Positions 44,397-54,299 of a DNA stretch of 64,000 nt are shown one piece after another. Each line of letters begins with the position of its first letter. Position 1 is the stretch's first letter. The stretch covers positions 1,122,148 through 1,186,147 of the forward strand of contig NW_003314297.1 in NCBI RefSeq assembly GCF_000143415.4. The letters are read 5' to 3'. Both the position numbers and the translations under genes were made by a program. Below the pieces are notes generated by a model. That model saw only the letters and a program-made list of their open reading frames with translations, had not been told where the DNA came from and ran no database searches. The stretch comes from Selaginella moellendorffii. Taxonomy: Eukaryota; Streptophyta; Lycopodiopsida; Selaginellales; Selaginellaceae.

Positions 44397-46748
44397 ATGT
44401 CCAAGTCTCTCGGATTTCGCTTTCATCGACGATCGTTTGTCTCTGGGCCTCAACTCGCGAGTCTCGAAGGGGCGCTGAAGGGGATAGATCCGTCACAGCC
44501 CCAAAAATGCCAGGAAATCTACACTGCTTTGCTCAAGAGCTACGCTCACAAGCAATCCCTCGACGATGCGCGGCGTCTCCACGCTCACATGATCCAAACC
44601 GGCTTCGATCGCCTACAAATCCTGGGAAATCTCCTCATCAGCACATACGGGCGGTGTAGAGATCCCGGGAACTCGCAAAGGGTCTTCGAGAATTTGGAGA
44701 GAAGGAACATCTACTCGTGGATCAGCCTCGTCTCTGCGTATGCCCAGAATGGTCACCTCCCGGAATCCTGGAGAGCGTTCGCGCTCATCCCCCAGCGAAG
44801 CATCCCCTGCTGGAACGCGATGATCACTGCTCTCGGCCAAAACGATCGCGCTCCCGCCGCCAGGGAGCTCTTCGATGCAATGCCGGATCGAGAAACCGCG
44901 TCCTGGAACTCGATGATCGTCGGGTATGCCAAGAACGGGCATAGCCGAGAGGGATTCCACCTCTTTCTCGCCATGACCCTCGAAGGCGTGGAGCCGGACA
45001 GGATAACTTTCCTGGGGGTCATCGACGCTTCCGGGAACCTCGGGAACTTGAAGCTGGCGAGGATGATCCACGAGGAGATTCTCTTGTCGGGTGAATTCCA
45101 GCACGACGTCTTCGTTGGAACTGCGATTGTCGGAATGTATGGAAGATGCCGCAGCCCCGACGACGCACAGCGGAGCTTCGACTCCATGTCCGTCAAGAAC
45201 TCCGTGTCGTGGACATCGCTGGCAGTGGCTTACGGACAAAACGGATGCCTTGAGCGCGCGCTGTCGGTGTTTGAGCAGACACCCGACAAGACTGTCGTAT
45301 CGTGGTCGGCTATGGTGGCGGCGTACGCTCAAAACGGCCACTCCAATCTTGCGCTGCTCGTCTTCAAGCTCATGGATCTCCACGGCTTCTGTCCAAACCT
45401 CTTGACTTTCACCAGCGCTCTGGATGCCTGCGCAAGCTCCTCCGCGATTGGAGACGGCCGGATCCTTCACTCGGAAGCCGCTGCACTTGAAGTCGATGAC
45501 GATGTTCATATCGGAGGCGCGCTCGTCAGCATGTATGGGAGCTCCGGGTGCTGCAACGAGGCGAAGTCGGTGTTTGATCGCCTCCCCGTGAGGAACGAAG
45601 TCGTGGCGACTGCGATGATCGGAGCTTACGCCGAGGCGAGTGACTTTCCTGCGGCTCTGACGATCTTCCGGGGCTTGGACCTCGACGGCTACAAGCACCG
45701 CAGTATAACTTTCGTCACCATTCTTAATGCCTGCGATGATCTTCGCCAGGGAAACGCCTTGCACGAGAGGATCATCGCCGCTGGGCTCGAATCCCACACC
45801 ATCACTGCCACTGCGCTTACTTGCATGTACAGGAGATGCAAGAGCCTTAGAGATGCCCGGTCCGCCTTTGACAAGCTGCTGGATAAGAATGTCGTCAGCT
45901 GGACTGCGATGATCGTCGCCTACGTCGAGAACAACGACGAGAGAGAAGCTCTCGGCCTGTTTAAGAAGATGGACGTCGAAGGAACCAGTCCGGACGTGGT
46001 GATCTTGACCACTGTTCTTGATGCCTGTGCCAACATCTCGGATCTCTCCCAAGGACGAGCTATCCACCGTGCTCTCGAGGATGGTAGCGTTCCTCTCACC
46101 GAAGTGGCTACCGGGTTGATCGACATGTATGGAAAGTGCGGCAGCGTGGTGGACGCCAAGTTGGTCTTTAATGCGCTGGAGGAACAACTCGGAGCAGAAA
46201 TGACATTGCCTTGGACTTCCATGGTGACGGCCTTTGCTCAAAACGGGCACGGTCTGGAAGCTGTGGAGCTATTTCGATCAATGGAGCTTCACGGCGTCGA
46301 GGCCAATGAGATTTCTCTCGTGAGTGTCCTTTGTGCGTGTAGTCACTCGGGCTTGATCACCGAAGGCTTGAGTTACTTCTCCTCTATTGAACAGGACCGG
46401 GGATTAGCTCTTCTGCCTGAACATCAAGTCTGCTGGATAGATCTGCTAGGAAGGATTGGGAAGTTGGAGTTAGCGGAGAATGCGATGGAGAGTATACCTC
46501 TCTCTCGCGACGAGAAGATCATTGCCTGGACAGCTTTTCTTGGAGCTTGCAAAACTCACGACGATGAGAGGCGAGCAAAGCGTGCTGCTGAGAAGCTTGT
46601 GGAGCTGGATTCCAAACTCTCCTCGTCTTACATAATGCTATCCAACGTTCACTCGCTTTCCTGCGAGCTCACCAAACTTGTCAAGTCATCCAAGGCAGTG
46701 TCGAGCACCGCAAAAACAATAGGAAAAAACATACTGGCCAGGCGATGA
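44397..46748 (+). CDS. PPR protein, PLS class, intronless
   Basis: Single-exon gene of 783 residues. After a short basic N-terminus it consists almost wholly of tandem 31-36-residue pentatricopeptide repeats. These have P, L and S spacing (SWNSMIVGYAKNGHSREG-type motifs recur). PLS-class plant PPR proteins bind organelle RNA, often for C-to-U editing, with each repeat reading one base. The C-terminus has only a shortened E-like region (around SSSYIMLSNVHS) and no DYW deaminase domain. It would therefore need a partner enzyme, or acts in another RNA step. The N-terminus could be an organelle targeting peptide but is not typical. A long antisense frame across this gene is a GC-composition shadow. 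Confidence 0.92.
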   Translation: MSKSLGFRFHRRSFVSGPQLASLEGALKGIDPSQPQKCQEIYTALLKSYAHKQSLDDARRLHAHMIQTGFDRLQILGNLLISTYGRCRDPGNSQRVFENLERRNIYSWISLVSAYAQNGHLPESWRAFALIPQRSIPCWNAMITALGQNDRAPAARELFDAMPDRETASWNSMIVGYAKNGHSREGFHLFLAMTLEGVEPDRITFLGVIDASGNLGNLKLARMIHEEILLSGEFQHDVFVGTAIVGMYGRCRSPDDAQRSFDSMSVKNSVSWTSLAVAYGQNGCLERALSVFEQTPDKTVVSWSAMVAAYAQNGHSNLALLVFKLMDLHGFCPNLLTFTSALDACASSSAIGDGRILHSEAAALEVDDDVHIGGALVSMYGSSGCCNEAKSVFDRLPVRNEVVATAMIGAYAEASDFPAALTIFRGLDLDGYKHRSITFVTILNACDDLRQGNALHERIIAAGLESHTITATALTCMYRRCKSLRDARSAFDKLLDKNVVSWTAMIVAYVENNDEREALGLFKKMDVEGTSPDVVILTTVLDACANISDLSQGRAIHRALEDGSVPLTEVATGLIDMYGKCGSVVDAKLVFNALEEQLGAEMTLPWTSMVTAFAQNGHGLEAVELFRSMELHGVEANEISLVSVLCACSHSGLITEGLSYFSSIEQDRGLALLPEHQVCWIDLLGRIGKLELAENAMESIPLSRDEKIIAWTAFLGACKTHDDERRAKRAAEKLVELDSKLSSSYIMLSNVHSLSCELTKLVKSSKAVSSTAKTIGKNILARR

Positions 46749-46774
46749 CAACGTTGATGGATAAAAAAGCTTCG

Positions 46775-47372
46775 TTACAAATCTGCCTCGGCATTGCTAA
46801 GGTTTTGCAAAATCTCTGACTTGATATCGTCTGGCATAACCGCTGTTGGTCCAGATTTCAAGTAGAAACTCCCAAGCTGCCGCAAAGCTTTTTCCAAAAC
46901 TTGATACGAGCTCTGCACATAAACAATGGGAACGAGAAAAGCTATGAACCAGGCTTACTTGTTCTTGGACCTCTTTGGAATTTTTCCATTTCGTGAGGTA
47001 CTCCCGAATGGAATCCTTGGCAGTGTTTGCAGCCTCACGGAACTTCTGCTCCTCCTTGGCTGGATCCTTCTGCAAAGCCTCGCGCAAATTCTTCACTACA
47101 TCCCGGGCCGCCTTGAGGTAGCTCTTTGGCAGCTTCTTCCCGGACTTCGTCGTCTCGTTTGGATCAAACACCGACAGAATCCCATCCAGCAAGCTCTCCT
47201 CCTTCTTGACACTAGCCTCCTGCTCTGCCCGAGCTGCAGCTGGAGGCGGCGCTACAATAGGAAGCGCGAGCATCGAAAATGCGAGCTCTCTGCGGCTCCA
47301 GATTCCAGGGAAAGATCGTCCGCTGCGATCCAAGGCCAGGATCATACCTGGAATAGAATTCGCGTGCGCCAT
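46775..47372 (-). CDS. PSB27: Photosystem II assembly protein PSB27
   Basis: Two exons (46959-47372, 46775-46912; phase 0) give 183 residues. PSB27 binds CP43 in assembly intermediates of photosystem II in the thylakoid lumen. The mature domain is the four-helix PSB27 fold with the conserved LPKSYLKAARDVVKNLREAL block and a REAANTAKDSIREYLTKWK block. The C-terminus around FYLKSGPTAVMPDDIK matches plant family members. The N-terminal about 60 residues look like a bipartite lumen targeting signal. It has Ser/Arg first, then twin Arg before a hydrophobic stretch and an AxA-like cleavage site (AAARAEQ), so Tat import is likely. An in-frame ATG at 47405 is possible but sits in a telo-box-like AACCCTAAA leader. 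Confidence 0.93.
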
Positions 47373-47434
47373 AAAACCCCTATCGCCAAGAACCCTAAAT
47401 TTCATTTCCCGCCAAAGCCACACTTTAAAGTACC

Positions 47435-48682
47435 TCATTTAACCCCAGAGAGAATGGGCCTGTAAGAGATTCCATTGAGCTCTTCGAACAGCCACTTGAG
47501 CTCTGTCATGTCCTTCACGTTGTAATGCGCATTGAAATGGTTTCCTGGGCGAAGAACTGGCTCCGGAGATATCTGCTGGAAATCTGTGAGTTTCTTCCGG
47601 AACCATTGAAACATCCCGGTTTGTCTTGGTTTTACTTGGCTGCCCGCAGCGAGTTCCTCAAGATTTCCCTCGACAGCAGCAGCATTTTTGGCGTCGGTCA
47701 CGCGGCACTTGAAGATTCCGGCAGGATTCACGAGGTCTGGGATTAAATCTGCCGAGACCACCTATGAAAAATTGGATTTTGTAAGCTCTAGCAGCGAAAT
47801 GAGATGAGAATGCTTACCACCATGACTTGATTCGCAGGAAGACACCACGTTGAGCAGAGAGAGCTCACCACATCCTCACTGCAACAAAGTTTTGTCATCG
47901 TTTTCTATCATCAAACCAAAAAATCTAGTCCAACCTCAATCCATCTTCGGTGTTCTTGACGCAGTCGAAGCTAAACTTGTGAAGCAGCTGATCAAGGTAT
48001 GCTCGCTCCTGGTTTCCATTGCTTGGAGCCACGAGAGCCTGGAGCACTCCTCGTTCCTACGACCAAGAGAAAATTGAGTCACCCAGTGCGATAAACCCGC
48101 AAGGAAAAGAGCTCTTACTCGAGGCGAAGAAAAGAGAAAAAAAAATTCTTGCCGAGAAATCGAAGATCAAACTCTTCATTCCTGATTTCTCACCTGCAAG
48201 TATCCCAGTAATTGCATCGACCCTCGCACAGCTTCAAACTTGTTGTCCGAAGATATCGATGGCATGGCAAAATTCTCATCGCCAGCTTCCACACCAAATC
48301 GTCCCTGCTGCTCCCTTCTCGATTCCGCGGCCATTCTCCTCGCCATTAGCTTCTCGGCATACTTTGATCTAATGCTCTGCCTGGACCCGATCAAGCCCTC
48401 CAAAATCTCCTTCTCCTCCAATGTCTCCTTCCGCGGCTGCGAATCCGATACTACCCGCTGCTCCACTCCCGGCAGCATTCCCCCAATCCCGAGCCCAGCG
48501 ATCACATCGGCTGCTGCCACGGTCCCCTCCACTTCCGAAATGCTCGATCTCGCGCTCACAGATGCGGACGAGCTGCAATCTTTGCCGCCGCCACCGGCCA
48601 CGATCGATTTACCGGACGATGCCAGCTGGAGGAACGCTCGACATTCGTAGATCACGCCACGGATCGCAAAGCGCGCCCCCAT
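47435..48682 (-). CDS. Conserved-looking protein of unknown function
   Basis: Four exons (48194-48682, 47935-48056, 47818-47878, 47435-47761) give 332 residues with consistent phases. I do not recognise the family. The N-terminal part is Ser/Gly/Ala-rich, followed by an acidic/basic helical segment (about 85-130, with SIRSKYAEKLMARRM). The C-terminal half is better structured, with hydrophobic patches around LPANQVMVVVSADLIPDLV. It also has a Trp/Phe/Tyr-rich end (FQWFRKKLTDFQQ, HYNVKDMTELKWLFEEL). No membrane segment. The gene lies 62 bp upstream of PSB27 on the same strand and is divergent to the F-box gene. Confidence 0.75.
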
Positions 48683-48900
48683 TTTGCCCTAGCATACATT
48701 TCCATGCCACGTCATAGCTACATTTGCATGCCACGTCATACTTACTTTATGTCCACGCGTCGCTCCGTTTCGCACACGTCACGCGCTAATTGGCTGTTAA
48801 TCTTCCTACGTGGCGTTCACGTTTACTCCACGTCAAGCGCTCTTGGCGCCAGGTCATTCGGCTATAAGGAGAAACCCTAGTGCTGGGGGAGCTCGCAGCT
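48683..48900. promoter_or_regulatory. Bidirectional promoter with clustered ACGT boxes
   Basis: About 218 bp between divergent start codons. Between 48704 and 48835 there are six or more ACGT cores (CCACGTCA three times or more, CACACGTCACG, CTACGTGGC, TTCACGTT). Such cores are bound by plant bZIP factors in light and abscisic acid responses. A TATA-like GCTATAAGG lies at 48860, about 40 bp before the F-box start. Confidence 0.65.
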
Positions 48901-50562
48901 ATGGCGGAGGGCGAGGAGGAATTCGGCGGCAGCTCCAGCGGCAGCAGCGGCAGCATCGACGTGATCCCGGACAGCATCGTCTCCTCCATTCTCTCCAAGC
49001 TCGTCGAGGCGCGGCGCATTGCCCAGGCGGCGACCGTGTGCCGGCGGTGGCGCTACTCCTCCACGGGCGTCCACGTCCTCCGCCTCGACTTCTTCGGCGA
49101 TTTCGACCACCGAGGTACTTGCGGCTCGAGCCTGAATAGCGAATCGAGCAGCGAGATCAGCGGCAGCAGCAGCTGTAGCGGCAGCGATCACCACCGCGGC
49201 GATGGCACCGGGGGGCGGCGGCGATCCACGGGCGAGATGCTCCAGATTTACTCGCGGATGCTGGAGCGCTGCTCGGGCCTCCGGGAGCTCCTCATCGATC
49301 GCCTCGTGTGCCGCAGCTCCAGCGGCGAGCAGTTCCTGTACACCTGGGCCACCAATCTCCGCCACTCCCTCGAGGTGTTCCATTTCCGGGGCCGATTCGA
49401 CTTTAGCGGCGCGCTCGTCCGCGCGCTCGCGAACTGCCACAAGCTCCGCAGCCTCGAGTTCGTGGACGAGATGGGTGGAGTTTGCGGCTGCCAGTGCTCC
49501 AAGTTTGAGATCGAGGATGAGAATGGTGGCGCCATCATCTTCCCGAGCTTGCGAAGGTGCGTCTTCCAGGACATGCTCATGAACGACTCCAAGCTGGAGA
49601 AGTTCGTGAGCCTGTGCCCGGTGCTGGAAGACCTTGAGGCCCTCCATCTCTTCGGCCTGGAAGCTCCCAGTCTCGCCGCCGCCACCCTGCTTCACTTCAA
49701 GCTCGTGTGGAAGCCCAAGAAGGAGAACTGCTTCTACGTGGACGAGACGCCGCTGCGCTGCCTCAAGCTCGCGTGCCCCAGGCTCGCCAGCCTCGCGGTC
49801 GACTGCGTCAAGGAAGTCCATCTCGACGGAGCCACGCTGGTGGAGCTCCGGGCGCTCTGCTACTTCAAGCCCGTGTTTAAGCGGCCGCCATCTTTGAAGG
49901 TGTTGGAGCTCGCGAGCAAAGGCTGGCCGTCGAACGGGATCTACCAGTTCCTGGACATGGCGAAGCAGGCTCGCGAGATCTCCATGAGGTTGAAGCTCGG
50001 CCACCACCACCGGAAGCAGCCGTTCTCGTTCCCGGATATGTTCGAAGGCTTCACGGCGCTGCGAACTCTCAAGATCGGGCTGGATATGTTTGAGGTCTGT
50101 CGATGCTTTAGTCTTGCTCGGAAGTTACAGCTCTCTGATGTGATTTGCCAGGCCTTGCAAGTCGGTAGCTTGTCCGAACCGTTGCTCCATTCGCGGCCAC
50201 CGCTCGAGGACGTTACTTTAGTCGCTGACAGTGGAAACAAGAACGCGATCAGCTTGCTGTCAAGTATTCTCGAGTGCGATACCTTGTCGACGTTGCGGCT
50301 CAGCTTGCTGGAGCGCCCCAGCGGAACGTTTTGCACGAGCTTGCTCAAGCTCCAGTCGCGGTATAACAAGGTCAGCATCGTTGTGGACGCGCAGGACACG
50401 GATGATGAGGACGACGAGAGCGAGTACGAAGATGATCTCTCTTTCTCGGACGCTGACAACGACGAGGAGGATGAAGGCGAAGAAGAAGATATAGACGAGG
50501 ACGATTACGAGACAGAAAGGACTCCAAGTGCATCGGAGACAGATTATGAGGACTTGCCTTGA
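48901..50562 (+). CDS. F-box/LRR-like protein with acidic tail
   Basis: Intronless, 553 residues from the ATG at 48901 (the frame is open a little upstream without an ATG). An acidic, Ser/Gly-rich start is followed by an F-box-like helix set (IPDSIVSSILSKLVEARRIAQAATVCRRWR, about 22-52, split here by context). After that come Leu-rich repeats of the plant F-box/LRR type (KLRSLEFVDE, LKVLELASK and similar). The last about 50 residues are Asp/Glu-rich. F-box proteins choose substrates for SCF ubiquitin ligases. It converges on MRE11 with only 27 bp between stop codons. Substrate unknown. Confidence 0.85.
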   Translation: MAEGEEEFGGSSSGSSGSIDVIPDSIVSSILSKLVEARRIAQAATVCRRWRYSSTGVHVLRLDFFGDFDHRGTCGSSLNSESSSEISGSSSCSGSDHHRGDGTGGRRRSTGEMLQIYSRMLERCSGLRELLIDRLVCRSSSGEQFLYTWATNLRHSLEVFHFRGRFDFSGALVRALANCHKLRSLEFVDEMGGVCGCQCSKFEIEDENGGAIIFPSLRRCVFQDMLMNDSKLEKFVSLCPVLEDLEALHLFGLEAPSLAAATLLHFKLVWKPKKENCFYVDETPLRCLKLACPRLASLAVDCVKEVHLDGATLVELRALCYFKPVFKRPPSLKVLELASKGWPSNGIYQFLDMAKQAREISMRLKLGHHHRKQPFSFPDMFEGFTALRTLKIGLDMFEVCRCFSLARKLQLSDVICQALQVGSLSEPLLHSRPPLEDVTLVADSGNKNAISLLSSILECDTLSTLRLSLLERPSGTFCTSLLKLQSRYNKVSIVVDAQDTDDEDDESEYEDDLSFSDADNDEEDEGEEEDIDEDDYETERTPSASETDYEDLP

Positions 50563-50589
50563 TACAAGCTGGGAATGCGAGATTCAGAG

Positions 50590-53500
50590 TCACTTTCTTG
50601 CTGGTCCCCATTTTCGAGCCTGTGGAAAACCAAGTTATCTGCACAGTCCAGGAAGAAGAGGAAAGAATTCCAACCTGAGAACCTCTCGTGGATGTTGTCA
50701 GTTGAACATCGCCATCGCTGTCGTGCTCGTTCTCCACTTCGTCGTTGTCCTCGTCGTCCACGGACCTCGACTTGGACGATTGTGTTCTTCCTCGCTTTGG
50801 AGTGCTTTGGCCTCTGCCTCGCCCTCTCGACGTTGATGCGGCCCGCTTTCTTCCTTTGGTCGGAGTCGGCTCCTATCAAACCACACTTGTGAGGAGAGAA
50901 GAACGAGAAGAAATTGCTACTTACCGCGTCACTCTCTGGGTCTTCGGGGTCGTCATTCGCTGATGATGCAGCGACGTCTTCTTCATCACTGTCTGCTGCT
51001 GTTGCTGCGGTTGCAGCAGCACGACTACTAGACCTGTATGGAAAACCGTCGTAGAAACTTTGATGGAAGAATAAATGTATACCGTCTGGGACGTGCTCCA
51101 ATCGCGGTGTCTAGCGTCGTTTGTTTCATGTTTTGTTTTCCTCTGCCTCGGCCCCTTCCTCGACCACGACCTCGTCCGCGGCCGGTTGGCGCGTCATCCT
51201 CATCGTCGTCATCATCACCAACAGCAGCGGCAGAAGCTCTTGACTTTCTCGTAGCGGTGGCTTTTGTAGCTTTAGCTTTGCTCGCTTTCGTTACCACTGT
51301 AGTTCCCGAGATACCAAAATCGTCATCATCGTCGATATCAACTGTTCGTCTCTGGCCAGAAGTCGAGCCTTTCGATTGTGTGACTTGCGACCACGGCCGA
51401 ACTGCATCCGCTAGTGACACACTAGGTGCTTGATTGCGTGGGTCCTATCACAAAATAGGCATTACAGAGAGTCAAGCTTTGAGGTTTTAACTACCTGCAT
51501 GTGTTCGGTGACCTTCTCCACAATCTCGCTTTCATCCATTAGTTCCACCTCTTCGTCCTCGAGAAGCTTTTTCTAGATTACGATGAAATGGTGTCACAGC
51601 TTTGTCCAGTATGATTTGGTGAAAGTTTACCTGCGTTTCTTGAAGCGTGTGCTCCACACACGACTGGAACGCCTGCTTGTCATCTTTGTTCACAAAGTCG
51701 TGCAATGCCAAACCAAGGACTGACACCGGTAGAATCTCCATTTTCTGCAATCGACGCGATTGTTAGTAGGCAAATCTGATCTCTGTGCTACGGCGACCAA
51801 CCAGATTACTCTCTGCTACCAGAGCCTCAATATTTTGCTGGTTTAGCTCCTCAGGTGCAAGAAGTTCTTTTTCGCTTCCAGAAGCTGGTCAAGGAAAGCT
51901 TTCATTCCCCGACGAGGGAATAACAATAGAGATATTACCGTCAAGTCGCTGTTTTTTCTTTGAAGACTTGGTAAATATCAAAATGTCATGCGGATTAGCA
52001 ACCTGCAATTCGGTGCGTTTTATCTTAGTGAAAAAGAGCTGTAGGACTGCAAACCTTGCCGACAAACTTTTGTCCAAATTTTTGAGGATTTATAGTAGTG
52101 CAATCTGTGTAATCCACCTGCAAAAATATCACAAACTAGTCTTTCGGTGTACTTTCAAAAATAATCCTTTACCCTGACACGGATGAGAGGGAGCATGCTC
52201 TCTTGAGACTGAGACTTGGCAACAGCAGTAGTAATAAGATCTTGCACCTGTAAAAGGCACTTTCGTAAGCGTCCAAGGCAGCAAAAATTGAAACACTTGC
52301 CACTTCTCCCAGATGAGAAAGAACAGAAGTTTGGTCGCTTGGATCAATGCCTTCTATATCCTTCAAGACCACCTGCAGGCAACCAACTTAAAAAATATGA
52401 CGATTGAAGCACGTTCACTTACATCAGTAAATTCAAAAGGCCTGACGGTTTTGAGTGGAACCTTTGTTGGTCGATATTTATTTCCCTGCAGAGATATTAG
52501 AATTCGAAATACAGATAAGTAAATCTTCAAAACCTTGATTTCCAATTGGAGGACATGCTTAGGCTGAGCTTCACCATCCGTCAATGCGGTTGCAACAGAA
52601 GAACCTGGCTGCGTGACGTGGAATCCCATCCCGGGAACTTCCTGCAGAGTAGAACATAAGTGACGATCCGCAACAACAAATCAGGGTGATCAACCTGTGG
52701 GTCCACTATGCACTCGTGCTCGTGACCCCAGACAACAAAATCCAGAAAACGAGCAAGGAAATGCTCATTGATGGCGTTCTTCGGATTTGTCTTTACTCTA
52801 AAATATACCGGAATTATTAAACCACGCCAGAATTTTGATACCTGTTTTGATGCAGCACAAACATATTGAACCACTCAGATGACGGGCAGTCCGCATGATC
52901 TGCCGGTCGCTTCCATTGAACACCTTCTGGGGTCTGAAAACCAAAAGAAGATACTTTAGCACTAAAATTAAGACTTCACTTCTAGACCTGAAAAATCCGA
53001 TTCAAACGTTCATCACGGATATTACCCAGACCATACAAAGCTATCTTTGTTGAGCCCTGCATAAGAGAAATAGGGAAGAGATAATAGTTAAATGAGAGAC
53101 GGTCTGAAAAAAGTTACCTTTCGAAGAAGAATGGGATGTAGTGCAATTTTTCCAACACCGGAGCCACCAAGGTCGACCTTCCCAAAGTAGTTCACTAGAT
53201 TTGAAGACGCCAGGATGTCAATCGCTGATATGTTGTCCTGTACAAAACGTACTTCGTGAAAACCACGAGCTTATGCATCGGAAACTCTTACCACTCCAGC
53301 AGGATCGTCGTGATTCCCATGGATGGTGAACACCGGAAGGCCAACATTGTAGTGCGCATCTTCGTAGTTAACATGGCCAAACCTGAGTAAAAGACAATTG
53401 TAAGTCTGTTGAGAAAAAGAAAAGAAAGACAAATACTTGTTTGGGAAGTTGATGGTCTGATCGCTCACGACTTGGAATTGGACCGGCAGATCGTTGAGGC

Positions 53501-53806
53501 AATAGCGACGAAGAATATCGATCGTCTTCACCAGCGTGGTAGACGACGGACGATTTTCATGGAACAAATCCCCTCCCAGGAGCATAAAATCGACCTGGCC
53601 TCCACTCCAAATCAATTCAACTTGCTGCACAAAGTCACATATCTCACCTGGCGCTCGAAAGCAATCCGGCATATTTCATCGAATGTCCTGAAAGAATCCT
53701 GGCGCCGAATCTCATCCTTCTCCAAATACCCCAGATGACAATCCGTCGCGATCAGGATCCTAAATGTGTCGGGATCGAGATCCTCCCTAGCAAGCGCGCC
53801 GCACAT
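50590..53806 (-). CDS. MRE11: Double-strand break repair nuclease MRE11
   Basis: About 20 short exons. The first three are 53648-53806, 53437-53594 and 53292-53382; each later junction was read from splice sites. MRE11 with RAD50 and NBS1 senses and resects DNA breaks and telomeres in the nucleus. The phosphoesterase motifs are all present: DCHLGY, GGDLFHEN, GNHDDP and VVWGHEHE. The capping domain and a PQKFGQKFVGKVANPHDIL block follow. The C-terminus has an acidic stretch, a Gly-Arg-rich segment (GRGRGRGRGRGRG, near 51160) and Ser/Arg/Asp-rich tails. The last exon, after an intron at about 50629-50683, adds only a few residues; the exact C-terminus is uncertain. One intron near 52280 fits a GC-AG donor (GCAAGT) better than the nearby GT. 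Confidence 0.93.
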
Positions 53807-54299
53807 CGATCAACTACGCGAAATTTTCCAGAGACTTACATTGGACGCTCCCGCCCAGACGAAGAACCCTAAACCCCCTCTACACCCCAATGGAGGAGAA
53901 TATTCCGCTAGTTACAGTTAAGTCTACTTCCGCCTTTTCCGTTTACACGGTTTGCATAAGGCTATAACGGTAACCAGTAGAAGCTCCACCCTTCGATGTG
54001 ACAGATCCAACGGCTAGCTTGACAATCCACTCGTCCAGATAAAGGCTGTCCGATCCAGGCTATCGGACGGAAGAGAGCTCGATAGGACGAACACTTCTTC
54101 CTAGGTCGATCCACGGCGACAAGGATTGGAAGACGCTCAATCGCGTCGTCCAGGATTCGTGATTCAGGTAGCTCATTCACAGCACCGGCGAAGGGAAAGG
54201 GATGGGCTCCATGAAAATCTTCGCAGCGTCGATGGTGTAGGTTTTCGACTCTAGTATCGAAATATTTCCGAGAATGAGCGCTGAGGCGTAGATTTAGCG
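53807..54299. promoter_or_regulatory. Divergent promoter region, MRE11 and J-domain gene
   Basis: 493 bp between divergent start codons. No further gene. A TCTTCGCAG-like acceptor near 54220 could belong to a 5' UTR intron. Confidence 0.5.

Noticed and set aside
44613-46250. 545-codon antisense ORF opposite the PPR gene
   Set aside because: GC-rich codon shadow of a well-supported PPR frame; no domain, no splice or start support.
48877-50010. 377-codon antisense ORF opposite the F-box gene
   Set aside because: Shadow frame; composition is the reverse complement of Leu- and Ser-rich coding sequence.
50372-50761. Separate 129-codon minus-strand gene next to the F-box gene
   Set aside because: Its first part is the penultimate MRE11 exon and the rest is a shadow of the F-box acidic tail.
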